Assembly (NCBI RefSeq): GCF_004795745.1
Contig: NZ_SDGV01000017.1
Location: 186,001-250,000 of the forward strand
DNA from: Vagococcus silagei
GTDB lineage: Bacteria > Bacillota > Bacilli > Lactobacillales > Vagococcaceae
Length of the DNA: 64,000 nucleotides
Direction of reading: 5' to 3'
Shown: positions 8,434 through 16,350 of the stretch, piece after piece
How positions within the stretch are numbered: position 1 is the stretch's first letter
Layout: each line of letters starts with the position of its first letter
Notes under the pieces: generated by a model
The model's database searches: none
What the model saw: the letters and a program-made list of their open reading frames with translations, nothing else
What the model was told of the DNA's origin: nothing
Translations under genes and position numbers: made by a program

Positions 8434-10365
8434 TTAAATTAAATGTAACAAGTAAGCAATCAATGTTGTGGTCATAGTCATTGCAACACCAATTAAAGTT
8501 GGAATAATAAATGAAGCAAAGGTCCATTTTGCACTCCCTGTTTCTTTACGAATTGTCGCAAGTGTCGTACCGCATGGCCAATGGAATAGGGTAAAGAGCA
8601 TCACATTTAACGCTGTTAACCATGTCCAACCATTATCTAAAAGTAAAGTCTTGAGTTGTGCCAATGAATCATAATCGACAATCGTACTCGTTGCCAAGTA
8701 TCCCATCAACATACAAGGAATCACAATTTCATTTGCTGGTAGGCCTAAAATAAACGCCATCAAAATCACACCATCTAACCCCATGAGTTTTGCAAATGGA
8801 TCTAAAAAGACTGTGATTTGATGCAACAACGACGCGTCCCCTACATGAATATTAGCTAGAATCCAAATTAATAAACCTACTGGTGCTGAAATTTTAATCG
8901 CACGACCTAATACAAACAGCGTCCGATCCAACACAGAACGTACTAAAACTTGACCAATTCGTGGTTTGCGGTAAGGTGGTAACTCGAGTGTAAATGACGA
9001 TGGCATGCCTGATAAGACTGTTTTAGAAAGCACTCTAGAGATAATCATCGTCATAAAGACACCTAAAAGAATAGCTGCTGTTAGGAAGATCGCTGATGTC
9101 ACTGAATTTAAGAAACTATGCGAACTGCCAACAAAAAAAAGTGTAATTACTGTAATTAATATTGGAAATCGTCCATTACAAGGTACAAAGTTATTGGTAA
9201 TAATAGCAATTAATCGTTCTCTTGGTGAGTCAATAATTCGAGCACCTGTTACACCCGCCGCGTTACAACCAAAGCCCATACACATACTCAAAGCTTGCTT
9301 GCCACAAGCTCCAGCCTTTTGAAAGGCATTATCTAGGTTAAAGGCAACACGAGGTAGATAACCAAAATCTTCTAATAATGTAAATAATGGAAAGAAGATT
9401 GCCATTGGTGGTAACATCACTGAAATAACCCAAGCGACAACTTTATACACGCCATCAATCAGCATTCCCTGAAGCCATGTTGGCCAATGCATAGCCGTTG
9501 TCCAAGACGTTAACGTCTCTTGGAATGAAAAGAGAACCTTGGCGATCATATCCGAAGGTACGTTAGCTCCTTCAATCGTAATCCAAAATACAACTAGTAA
9601 GAGAAGGATCATAATTGGAATCCCTGTTAATTTACTCGTAAACAGCTTATCTAGTTTTCGGTCCATTTTGTCATATTCGCTATTTTCATAATGCGTCACT
9701 TCACCAGCAATGACAGCCGCACGGTCTATTAAGGCCTCAACTTGTTGTTCTTCATTATCGTGAATCATTTCACTTAACTGCATAAACATCGTTGCGTTTG
9801 TTTGAATCATACCATCTGTGATGCCTTTGACTTTAGCCATTAATTCATCCAAACCTTCTTCATAAGTCGCTGACGTGCCCACCACGGGTACACCCAGTAA
9901 CACAGCTAGTTTTTCTAAATGAATCGAAATGTGTTTTCTTTTGGCTTCATCTAAAAGATTGACGCAAACCACGACTTTATCAGTTAGTAACATAATTTGT
10001 AGGACTAAATTTAAATTACGTTCTAAGGCAGTTGCATCACAAACAACGACCACACCTTCTGCATCATCAGACACAATAAAATCACGTGCAATTTCTTCTT
10101 CTTGCGAGTGCGCCATTAGTGAATATGTTCCGGGTAAGTCGACTAAGACAAAGTTTTGTTTGTCATGTTCATGATAACCTTGTGCTAATCCCACCGTTTT
10201 TCCAGGCCAATTACCTGTATGTTGTCTCAAACCTGTTAAGGCATTAAACAAAGTACTTTTACCTACATTAGGATTTCCAGCAAAAGCAATCACTTTATCA
10301 TCTGGATTTTTACGTATTACTTTAAATTCTTCAATTGATTGATCTGTTTGTCCAACGCTACTCAT
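8434..10365 (-). CDS. feoB: Ferrous iron transport protein B
   Basis: About 643 residues. The N-terminal G domain has the G1 loop GNPNVGKSTLFNALTG, the G3 motif DLPGTYSL and a G4-like CVNLLDEAK (NxxD). It is followed by the helical regulatory segment and a membrane domain with two Gate-type repeats (FGCNAAGVTGARII, PANEIVIPCMLMGYL). It imports Fe2+ across the membrane. Start at 10365 follows GGGAGG; it overlaps feoA by 8 bp. No feoC-like gene follows, as is usual for many Firmicutes. Confidence 0.96.
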   Translation of the reverse strand: MSSVGQTDQSIEEFKVIRKNPDDKVIAFAGNPNVGKSTLFNALTGLRQHTGNWPGKTVGLAQGYHEHDKQNFVLVDLPGTYSLMAHSQEEEIARDFIVSDDAEGVVVVCDATALERNLNLVLQIMLLTDKVVVCVNLLDEAKRKHISIHLEKLAVLLGVPVVGTSATYEEGLDELMAKVKGITDGMIQTNATMFMQLSEMIHDNEEQQVEALIDRAAVIAGEVTHYENSEYDKMDRKLDKLFTSKLTGIPIMILLLLVVFWITIEGANVPSDMIAKVLFSFQETLTSWTTAMHWPTWLQGMLIDGVYKVVAWVISVMLPPMAIFFPLFTLLEDFGYLPRVAFNLDNAFQKAGACGKQALSMCMGFGCNAAGVTGARIIDSPRERLIAIITNNFVPCNGRFPILITVITLFFVGSSHSFLNSVTSAIFLTAAILLGVFMTMIISRVLSKTVLSGMPSSFTLELPPYRKPRIGQVLVRSVLDRTLFVLGRAIKISAPVGLLIWILANIHVGDASLLHQITVFLDPFAKLMGLDGVILMAFILGLPANEIVIPCMLMGYLATSTIVDYDSLAQLKTLLLDNGWTWLTALNVMLFTLFHWPCGTTLATIRKETGSAKWTFASFIIPTLIGVAMTMTTTLIAYLLHLI

Positions 10366-10594
10366 GACTCTCAACCTCCCATAATTCCACTTGCATCGCA
10401 TCCTTTTTTCGAACCGCAAAGATTGTACCACGGACACGATAGGCCACGGGATCACCACTAGGACTTGCTTGAATAGCTTCGATTTCGGTTCCTTTAGTAA
10501 AGCCTAGATCCCACAAACGTCTTGTCATGTCTGAGTCTAGATCTAAAGTTTTAATTTTGGCTTTTTCACCAATTTTCAATTCTGAAAGATTCAT
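10358..10594 (-). CDS. feoA: Ferrous iron transport protein A
   Basis: A 78-residue SH3-like protein (MNLSELKIGEKAKIKTLDLD, with LGFTKGTEIEAIQASPSGDP) that assists FeoB. Normal family length. First gene of the feoAB operon; its stop overlaps the feoB start. Expression is probably iron-responsive through the box at 10645-10658. Confidence 0.93.
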   Translation of the reverse strand: MNLSELKIGEKAKIKTLDLDSDMTRRLWDLGFTKGTEIEAIQASPSGDPVAYRVRGTIFAVRKKDAMQVELWEVESHE

Positions 10595-10644
10595 ATCCTA
10601 TCACTCCAATCACAAAATATTTTATATATAATCAAAAAATATTT

Positions 10645-10658
10645 TTAGGCAAACCTAA
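10645..10658. promoter_or_regulatory. DtxR/MntR-family-like iron box upstream of feoA
   Basis: TTAGGCAAACCTAA is an inverted repeat (TTAGG-4-CCTAA) resembling the operators of DtxR/IdeR-type metalloregulators. It overlaps a plausible feoA -35 (TTGCCT on the minus strand) with TATATA about 16 bases further on. Repression of feoAB at high iron is the expected effect; the regulator gene is not in this window. Confidence 0.7.
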
Positions 10659-10729
10659 CTACATTTATTGTATGCTCATTCATTCGTTTCTACAAGTAAA
10701 ATTTGTGCTTTTATTAACAAAAGAAAGTA

Positions 10730-10784
10730 AAAATAAGACACCATCAACGAAGTCTTAATGATACATTTTCGTTGATGATGCCTC
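10730..10784 (-). terminator. Rho-independent terminator of the EamA transporter gene
   Basis: CATCAACGAA (10742-10751) pairs with TTCGTTGATG (10768-10777). On the minus strand the hairpin is followed by TTATTTTTAC. It lies just after the gene's stop at 10788. Confidence 0.8.
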
Positions 10785-10787
10785 ATA

Positions 10788-11699
10788 TTATTTTTTACTT
10801 AACTTCAATTGTATAAGATTCATACCAATAATTGGGATCAAGATAATCGCAATTCCAATTATTTGATATAACTTAATCGCTTCACCTACAATAAAAACAC
10901 CTGCAAAAACCGTGATAATTGGTGATAAATTTGAAAACAAACCCATCGTTGAGGCTGGTACATGATGAATGGCATAATTTGATAAAAAGGCACTACCTAA
11001 TGATGATAATAGCCCTAAATACAAAATGGCAATCCAATACTGTGTATGGAACAATGGCTCAAAATACGATACTGTTTGCCAGCCTATCACGCGTTGACAG
11101 ATTGCAATGACTGTAAAAATACTCATACCAAACGTTAACATAAAAGTGGTCATATCAATTGTCTCGTAGTTCAAGGCAACTTTTTTAGCAGTTATTGTAT
11201 ATAGTGCAGATGATAATGCTGATAAAAACATTAATGTTGTCCCTAAAAAACTAAACTCACTTTGCTGTGACTGACCGTTTAAATTTAAATAAAGAACGCC
11301 TAAGAATGCAATAACCATCACAATTTTTTGCAAGCGACTTGGTTTTTCTTTTAAGATGACCATTGCTAAAACTAAAATTAAGATTGGGATTGTCGCACTA
11401 ATAATCCCTGCTTCCAAGGTCGTAATCATTGTTAATGCCAATGTTTGCAACGAAAAAAATAGTACTGGATAAAATAAACCTAATGGTAATAATTCTTTAA
11501 AAGCTTGTCGTGTAAAAATCGATTGATGTGGTACAAAATAACGAACAATCCATATACCGAGTGTCGCAACAATAAAGCGATGTGACAGTTGCGTAAATGG
11601 ATCTGCATAAGTTAACCCTTCTTTGACAAATAAATATGATAAGCCCACAATTGCAATCTGTGTCACAATCGCAACGTGTGCTTTAATTGTTTGTTTCAT
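10788..11699 (-). CDS. EamA/DMT-family transporter
   Basis: A 303-residue protein with ten hydrophobic segments arranged as two EamA repeats, an architecture of metabolite exporters. It is divergently transcribed from a MocR-type regulator, a pairing common for DMT transporters of amino acids or vitamin B6-related compounds. RBS GGGGGC-like purine stretch precedes the ATG. Substrate unknown. Confidence 0.88.
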   Translation of the reverse strand: MKQTIKAHVAIVTQIAIVGLSYLFVKEGLTYADPFTQLSHRFIVATLGIWIVRYFVPHQSIFTRQAFKELLPLGLFYPVLFFSLQTLALTMITTLEAGIISATIPILILVLAMVILKEKPSRLQKIVMVIAFLGVLYLNLNGQSQQSEFSFLGTTLMFLSALSSALYTITAKKVALNYETIDMTTFMLTFGMSIFTVIAICQRVIGWQTVSYFEPLFHTQYWIAILYLGLLSSLGSAFLSNYAIHHVPASTMGLFSNLSPIITVFAGVFIVGEAIKLYQIIGIAIILIPIIGMNLIQLKLSKK

Positions 11700-11771
11700 A
11701 ATAATTAAGCCCCCTTCAATAAGAATATTGTATTTTTATTTAACTCCAGTTACAATTATCTTAAAATCAAA

Positions 11772-11785
11772 CTGTACCGGTACAG
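11772..11785. promoter_or_regulatory. Perfect palindrome, probable MocR operator
   Basis: CTGTACCGGTACAG is a perfect 14-bp palindrome between the divergent EamA and MocR genes, ending just before the MocR ribosome site. Its position suits autoregulation and control of the transporter. No second copy was seen nearby. Confidence 0.6.
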
Positions 11786-11798
11786 ATTGGAGATTACT

Positions 11799-13136
11799 AT
11801 GAAATATATTATCGTTTACGAGGAAATCAAGACACAAATTGAAGACAAAACGTATGTTGATGGGGAGCGTCTGCCATCAATCCGTGAATTGGCTTCATTT
11901 TACCAATGTAGCATTGATACAATTAAACGGGCTTTGGCTCTTTTAGTCGAAAATCATTATATTTACGTTAAAGATCGTAGCGGATATTTTGTTTTACAAA
12001 AAGGACCACTTAAAACAAATGGAACAGATTCAGATTGGATTGACTTTCGCTCTAAACAAGCTAATTTAATTACTTTCCCTTTTCATGACTTTCAACTCTG
12101 CTTAAAAAGGGCAACGGAAACTTTTAAAAATGAACTGTTTGAGTATGGTGAGTCTCAGGGGTCTGCAGAACTGATTCATGTCTTACAAAAATGGTTCGAA
12201 ACGCAACAGCTCTATTGTACTCATGATAACCTTTTTATCACAACAGGAGTCCAACAAGCCTTATTTATTTTAAGTCACTTATCATTTCCAAATAATAAAA
12301 AGACGATTCTTGTTGAGATGCCCAGCTATCATTTACTTCTCGACCTATTAAAATTAGAACACCTACCATTCTTAACCATCTCACGCGATCAAAATGGCAT
12401 TGATTTTGATTTACTTGAGGTTTATTTTCGTGACAACGATATTAAATTTTTTTACACCACACCACGTCTCTCAAGTCCACTTGGATTGTCCTATTCTGAA
12501 AAAGAAAAACAAAAACTGGTCTATCTCGCACAAAAATACGATGTCTATCTTGTTGAAGATGATTATTTAGCGGACTATATCACACAACCAAATAATTTAC
12601 CTCTGCATTATTACGACACCAGTGATCACGTATTTTACCTTAAAAGTTTTTCAAAAATTATGTTTCCGGGATTACGAATTGGCGCCTGTATCTTACCAAA
12701 ACCTTTTATCCAAGATTTCAAAGCGTACCGTTCGCTTATCGATATTGATAGCTCGTTATTTTCGCAAACCGCATTAGCTCTCTATATTAAAAATGGCATG
12801 TTTGACCATCAAATCAAGCAAACAAAGCAACAACAACATAAGCGTAATCAAGCCTTTATGGCTACAATTAGCCAAAAATATGCACCGACACTTTTTCAAT
12901 TCGATAAATTTAATTCATGCAAATCATTTTTAACGTTACCAAAGTCAATTTCAAAAACACGTTTTGAGACCAATTTAAAGAAACAACAGGTTAGATTGGA
13001 TGATATATCACGACACTTTGTCGAGACAAACAATCATGAACAAACACTTTACGGACTAGAATTCTTTAATTTAACACCACAACAAATTAATTTAGGCATG
13101 AAAAAAATACAAATCGCTTATGAAAATAGTTTATAA
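11799..13136 (+). CDS. MocR/PdxR-type GntR regulator with aminotransferase domain
   Basis: About 445 residues. Residues 1-70 form a GntR winged helix (GERLPSIRELASFYQCSIDTIKRAL). The rest is a fold-type I aminotransferase-like domain with EDDYLADY and the PLP lysine motif LKSFSKIMFPGLRIG. Such proteins sense PLP plus an amine. GGAG lies 6 bases before the ATG at 11799. It is divergent from an EamA transporter, its likely target. Confidence 0.88.
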   Translation: MKYIIVYEEIKTQIEDKTYVDGERLPSIRELASFYQCSIDTIKRALALLVENHYIYVKDRSGYFVLQKGPLKTNGTDSDWIDFRSKQANLITFPFHDFQLCLKRATETFKNELFEYGESQGSAELIHVLQKWFETQQLYCTHDNLFITTGVQQALFILSHLSFPNNKKTILVEMPSYHLLLDLLKLEHLPFLTISRDQNGIDFDLLEVYFRDNDIKFFYTTPRLSSPLGLSYSEKEKQKLVYLAQKYDVYLVEDDYLADYITQPNNLPLHYYDTSDHVFYLKSFSKIMFPGLRIGACILPKPFIQDFKAYRSLIDIDSSLFSQTALALYIKNGMFDHQIKQTKQQQHKRNQAFMATISQKYAPTLFQFDKFNSCKSFLTLPKSISKTRFETNLKKQQVRLDDISRHFVETNNHEQTLYGLEFFNLTPQQINLGMKKIQIAYENSL

Positions 13137-13188
13137 TTAACGTATCAAAATTGTTGGACGCTATTTTATCAACCAGGAGGTATAAAGA

Positions 13189-13887
13189 ATGGAATATATG
13201 GGTGAACTTAACTTTTTAGAATGGACAGGTGACTATTTTATTCAACTGCCTTCTGGATTCAAAGAAAAGAATTTGTATAAACATAATATAATGGAAATTA
13301 TTCGTGACACAATTACTTCTAAAGAAGTCAAAGAACTCGAAGACATGACTTCCATTTCAACTAGTTTTCCGCTAACCAAGAGAACTGCCAAAGAAGTCAT
13401 GGCAAAAATTGCCCGCGACGCAGCGGATGAAGGCCTTAACTTTTTGGTAAACACCTTAATTGAAACAACGTTAGATATTGATATGGGAACCGATAAAAAG
13501 CCCAGTATCTTTGGTGAGTTATTTAAAATAGCAATGGATGAAGAAGAACGTAGCTATATCGCTGCGATTGGCAAATACGAAAAAAATGAACTCTTTTTTG
13601 AAAGTGTGATTCCCACATCAGACGTGATCCAAGCATATTTTCATACTGAATATGAAGCCGATTTTTTCATTGCTCATGTAGCTTTAGATACTTATGACAA
13701 AACACAAAACTTTGATATTCAACATCTTGAAGATGCATTTAAAACACAATTACTTAATCAAACATCCGTCTTTGAAAAAGGAACAACATTGACTTTCTCC
13801 TATCAAGATAAAGACTATCCGATACAGTGTTTAGAGACACTTAAACTGAGTTATAATCCCTTTAAAACAGAAATAGATTTAACCTAA
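13189..13887 (+). CDS. Uncharacterised cytoplasmic protein
   Basis: A 232-residue acidic protein with no signal peptide or membrane segment. I recognise no domain. The middle (residues 60-120) is helical and charged, and the C-terminal half (IQAYFHTEYEADFFIAHV onward) looks like an alpha/beta fold. AGGAGG precedes the ATG at ideal spacing. It is monocistronic, ending at the terminator at 13896-13948. Confidence 0.75.
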   Translation: MEYMGELNFLEWTGDYFIQLPSGFKEKNLYKHNIMEIIRDTITSKEVKELEDMTSISTSFPLTKRTAKEVMAKIARDAADEGLNFLVNTLIETTLDIDMGTDKKPSIFGELFKIAMDEEERSYIAAIGKYEKNELFFESVIPTSDVIQAYFHTEYEADFFIAHVALDTYDKTQNFDIQHLEDAFKTQLLNQTSVFEKGTTLTFSYQDKDYPIQCLETLKLSYNPFKTEIDLT

Positions 13888-13895
13888 AATTAACA

Positions 13896-13948
13896 GCCAT
13901 GCTTGCCAATGACACTTAATTGACAAGCATGACTGCTATTATTTTTTT
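13896..13948 (+). terminator. Rho-independent terminator
   Basis: CATGCTTGCCAAT (13898-13910) pairs with ATTGACAAGCATG (13919-13931), followed by a TTATTTTTTT run on the plus strand. The hairpin contains the stop codon of the convergent gene ending at 13916. Confidence 0.8.
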
Positions 13949-14374
13949 AAGGATATTAAATAAAATCATACCTACCATTATTGGTAAAATACCTTTTAAA
14001 AGTAACTCTGGTAGATTTTCCAACGCCCCGTTAATCGTCCCGCGATCAGCTTGAACATTTACCAAACCTTGTGCTTTCACATGATCAAAATCATAAATCT
14101 TTACTTGAAATGCTTTTTGACCACATTGAGGACAAGTAAATTTATACTTTACATCGCGATTCACTCGAACTGTTGGTGCATATTTCACTTTTTCCTTCGC
14201 TTCAATCCCATTTAATTCATATTTTTTCTTACAACTTGTACAATAAAACTGATATTTTTCATCGGCACTAAAAGCCTTTTTGGTTGTTTTTAGTGAAAAT
14301 TGAATCATACGATAAATAAAATTGATGAATAAAATAAGCAACACGATAATTTTTATTTGTAAAATAACCGGCAT
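13916..14374 (-). CDS. Membrane protein with zinc-ribbon-like domain
   Basis: A 152-residue protein. A hydrophobic segment spans about residues 5-25 and another the C-terminal 25 residues. Between them are two cysteine pairs, YCTSCKKKY and FTCPQCGQK, spaced like a zinc ribbon. I do not recognise a named family. AGGAGG-like RBS (AAGGAGGAT) supports the ATG at 14374. Single gene, convergent with the 232-residue protein. Confidence 0.75.
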   Translation of the reverse strand: MPVILQIKIIVLLILFINFIYRMIQFSLKTTKKAFSADEKYQFYCTSCKKKYELNGIEAKEKVKYAPTVRVNRDVKYKFTCPQCGQKAFQVKIYDFDHVKAQGLVNVQADRGTINGALENLPELLLKGILPIMVGMILFNILKKIIAVMLVN

Positions 14375-14463
14375 AAGAGAAATCCTCCTTTTTTAACGAA
14401 CTTCCTACCATATATTTTACTATAAAGTACCGTTTAAAACACCATAATAAGTAAAAGTGTCAA

Positions 14464-14928
14464 TTATTTTTCGATAAATTGGATTTCAGCATTTTTTTTA
14501 TCAATCATCAAATTATACAACAGGCCGAAAAGTACTAAAATGCCACCAATAATTTTACCAACTGATAGCTGGTTGAGCACAAAATAATCGACTATGATTC
14601 CGACAAAAATTTGACCAATGAAGACAAACAACGTTTGATAAAAGACTGATATTCTCGGTGTAGCATAACTAGATAAAACCACAACAGCTATCCCGACAAT
14701 TCCACCAAAATAGGCTTTGACTGGAATCGAACTGAAATCGAGTGATGACAATTGATTCACTTCGTTACTGAAAAGAAGAATTATGCTAGCACTTAAAATA
14801 CCCATGACGTAATTGTAAAAAGTGCCTTGTAAGAGGCCTATTTTCCCTGCCAAATGAGAATTGACAATTCTTGCAACGACTGTTGTTACACCTGCCGCAA
14901 ATGCTAATGTAAAGTAAAATAATATCAT
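14464..14928 (-). CDS. DMT transporter, YdcZ/DUF606 family (second subunit)
   Basis: A 154-residue protein with five hydrophobic segments and the DUF606 pattern (VTTVVARIVNSHLAGKIGLL, GTFYNYVMGI). DUF606 proteins are half-size DMT transporters often encoded as pairs, and this one follows a partner 14 bp upstream. Probably a heteromeric exporter or importer of a small metabolite under the Crp-like regulator encoded divergently. Confidence 0.85.
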   Translation of the reverse strand: MILFYFTLAFAAGVTTVVARIVNSHLAGKIGLLQGTFYNYVMGILSASIILLFSNEVNQLSSLDFSSIPVKAYFGGIVGIAVVVLSSYATPRISVFYQTLFVFIGQIFVGIIVDYFVLNQLSVGKIIGGILVLFGLLYNLMIDKKNAEIQFIEK

Positions 14929-14942
14929 ATAAATTCCTCCTT

Positions 14943-15365
14943 TTAGTAGAACGCCATCACAACAATTCCTGCAATTATTAAAACAAGTCCTACAATTTTC
15001 TTTTGATTAAACTTTATTTTTTTCATGCCTAACCAACCATAATGGTCAATTAGGACTGAGGCGATTGATTGCCCCAATAAGCCCAGTGCTACCGTTAATG
15101 AAACACCCAATGTGACAAAATTTAAATTATTAAAAATAACAGTAAATATACCGATTGCACCAGCTGTGTAAAGGTACCACGGCAAATGGTTTCTAAATTT
15201 CATTTTCGTTTTCGTGACAATCATGATTACAATGATTGCAGCTAAGCCAATCACATGAATTAAGACACTCGCAGTATAGTTACCGACACTATTTGATAAA
15301 CTACCATTTAATGTTATCATCAAAGTAATTAAAGCACCGATTAGTATGGAAATAAGTTGCATCAT
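14943..15365 (-). CDS. DMT transporter, YdcZ/DUF606 family (first subunit)
   Basis: About 140 residues with five hydrophobic segments (QLISILIGALITLMITLNGS at the start; LGLLGQSIASVLIDHYGWLG). The in-frame start at 15404 would add charged residues without a ribosome site; GTGAG spaced 9 bases favours the ATG at 15365, though 15362 is possible. Pairs with the downstream DUF606 gene. Confidence 0.8.
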   Translation of the reverse strand: MMQLISILIGALITLMITLNGSLSNSVGNYTASVLIHVIGLAAIIVIMIVTKTKMKFRNHLPWYLYTAGAIGIFTVIFNNLNFVTLGVSLTVALGLLGQSIASVLIDHYGWLGMKKIKFNQKKIVGLVLIIAGIVVMAFY

Positions 15366-15433
15366 CTCAATCATCTCACTTTCTATTTTTCTTGCTGTCT
15401 TCACTATAGCATGGTTATTTTTGCAATGATTAG

Positions 15434-15443
15434 GACATATGTC
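15434..15443. promoter_or_regulatory. Palindrome between Crp-like regulator and DUF606 pair
   Basis: GACATATGTC is a perfect 10-bp palindrome in the short divergent region. It could be the operator for the Crp/Fnr-like regulator. Short, so support is modest. Confidence 0.4.
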
Positions 15444-15465
15444 ACACTTTAAAGGAATTATTTAG

Positions 15466-16161
15466 ATGCAGAAAAAACATAATCCCAAACTGATTCAACA
15501 CTACATGACAAAATATCAAATGAATCAACATTTTTCCCAAGATATGACACCTTATATTGAGCTCTTTTTTTGGAAAAAGAATGAGCATATTTGTCGTGAA
15601 GATGAACATGCTGAATATTTATTTTTCTTTGTCGAAGGCAAAGCAAAAGTTTATATTACCCTTCAAAACGGAAAATCATTACTCCTATGTTTTTATGAGG
15701 AATTTAAATTAATTGGCGATATTGAAATTATCAATGGAAAAAATTCCACGGCAAATGTTCAAGCTATCGAAGAATGTTATTGTTTGGGGATTAAAAGAGA
15801 GATTGTGTCACAATACTTATTACGTGATGTTATCTTTTTGAGATTCATGTGTGAGTCTTTAAGTCATGAATTGGAGCGTTCTTCTAAAAACAGCTCAATT
15901 AATTTACTATACCCGTTAGAGAATCGTTTAGCTAGCTACCTTTATACCACGATTAGCCACGATGTAACGAAGCAAGAGGACACACCGATTTTCCAAGAGA
16001 ACTTAACGGCACTAGCTGAATTGCTAGGAACAAGCTATCGACACCTGCACCGCTCCATTGATAGTTTATGTAAAAAAATGATTATCGAACGTACCCCTCA
16101 AGGGATAAAAATTGTTAATGAAGATGAGCTAAAAGCGTTAACTTTTGACTTGTATCAATAA
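15466..16161 (+). CDS. Crp/Fnr-family regulator (YeiL-like)
   Basis: A 231-residue protein. Residues 20-125 form a cyclic-nucleotide-binding-like beta-roll (FFVEGKAKVYITLQNGKSLLL, KLIGDIEIINGKN). A C-terminal helix-turn-helix follows (LTALAELLGTSYRHLHRSIDSL). It lacks the N-terminal Fnr cysteine cluster. AAAGGAA precedes the ATG. The divergent DUF606 pair is its likely target; the ligand is unknown. Confidence 0.85.
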   Translation: MQKKHNPKLIQHYMTKYQMNQHFSQDMTPYIELFFWKKNEHICREDEHAEYLFFFVEGKAKVYITLQNGKSLLLCFYEEFKLIGDIEIINGKNSTANVQAIEECYCLGIKREIVSQYLLRDVIFLRFMCESLSHELERSSKNSSINLLYPLENRLASYLYTTISHDVTKQEDTPIFQENLTALAELLGTSYRHLHRSIDSLCKKMIIERTPQGIKIVNEDELKALTFDLYQ

Positions 16162-16164
16162 ATA

Positions 16165-16222
16165 AAGAAGCTAACCCAGTACAATCTCAAAACAAGATTG
16201 TAGCTGGGTTAGCTATTTAATT
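16165..16222 (+). terminator. Rho-independent terminator
   Basis: AGCTAACCCAG (16169-16179) pairs with CTGGGTTAGCT (16204-16214), with an inner ACAATCT/AGATTGT stem, then ATTTAATTT. It ends the Crp-like regulator gene. Confidence 0.85.
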
Positions 16223-16230
16223 TGGACGGG

Positions 16231-16350
16231 TAGACGGGGTTCCGTGAGCTGGGACTCGGCAATAAGTCAATCCTGATATTCTGACAAAAACCGTCAGATT
16301 ATCAGGCTCGCCTTACTGCTCACCCCAAAGCGCTCACTCCACCACCTTAA
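16231..16350 (-). repeat. Single reverse copy of the ~120-bp palindromic repeat
   Basis: Read on the minus strand it starts AAGGTGGTG exactly at the stop codon of the GH13 gene and ends GGAACCCCGTCTA. It contains GTGAGC pairing with GCTCAC, CAGTAAG opposite CTTATTG and a central hairpin CTGAC-7-GTCAG. Same family as 4031-4262 and 36617-36905. Confidence 0.85.
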
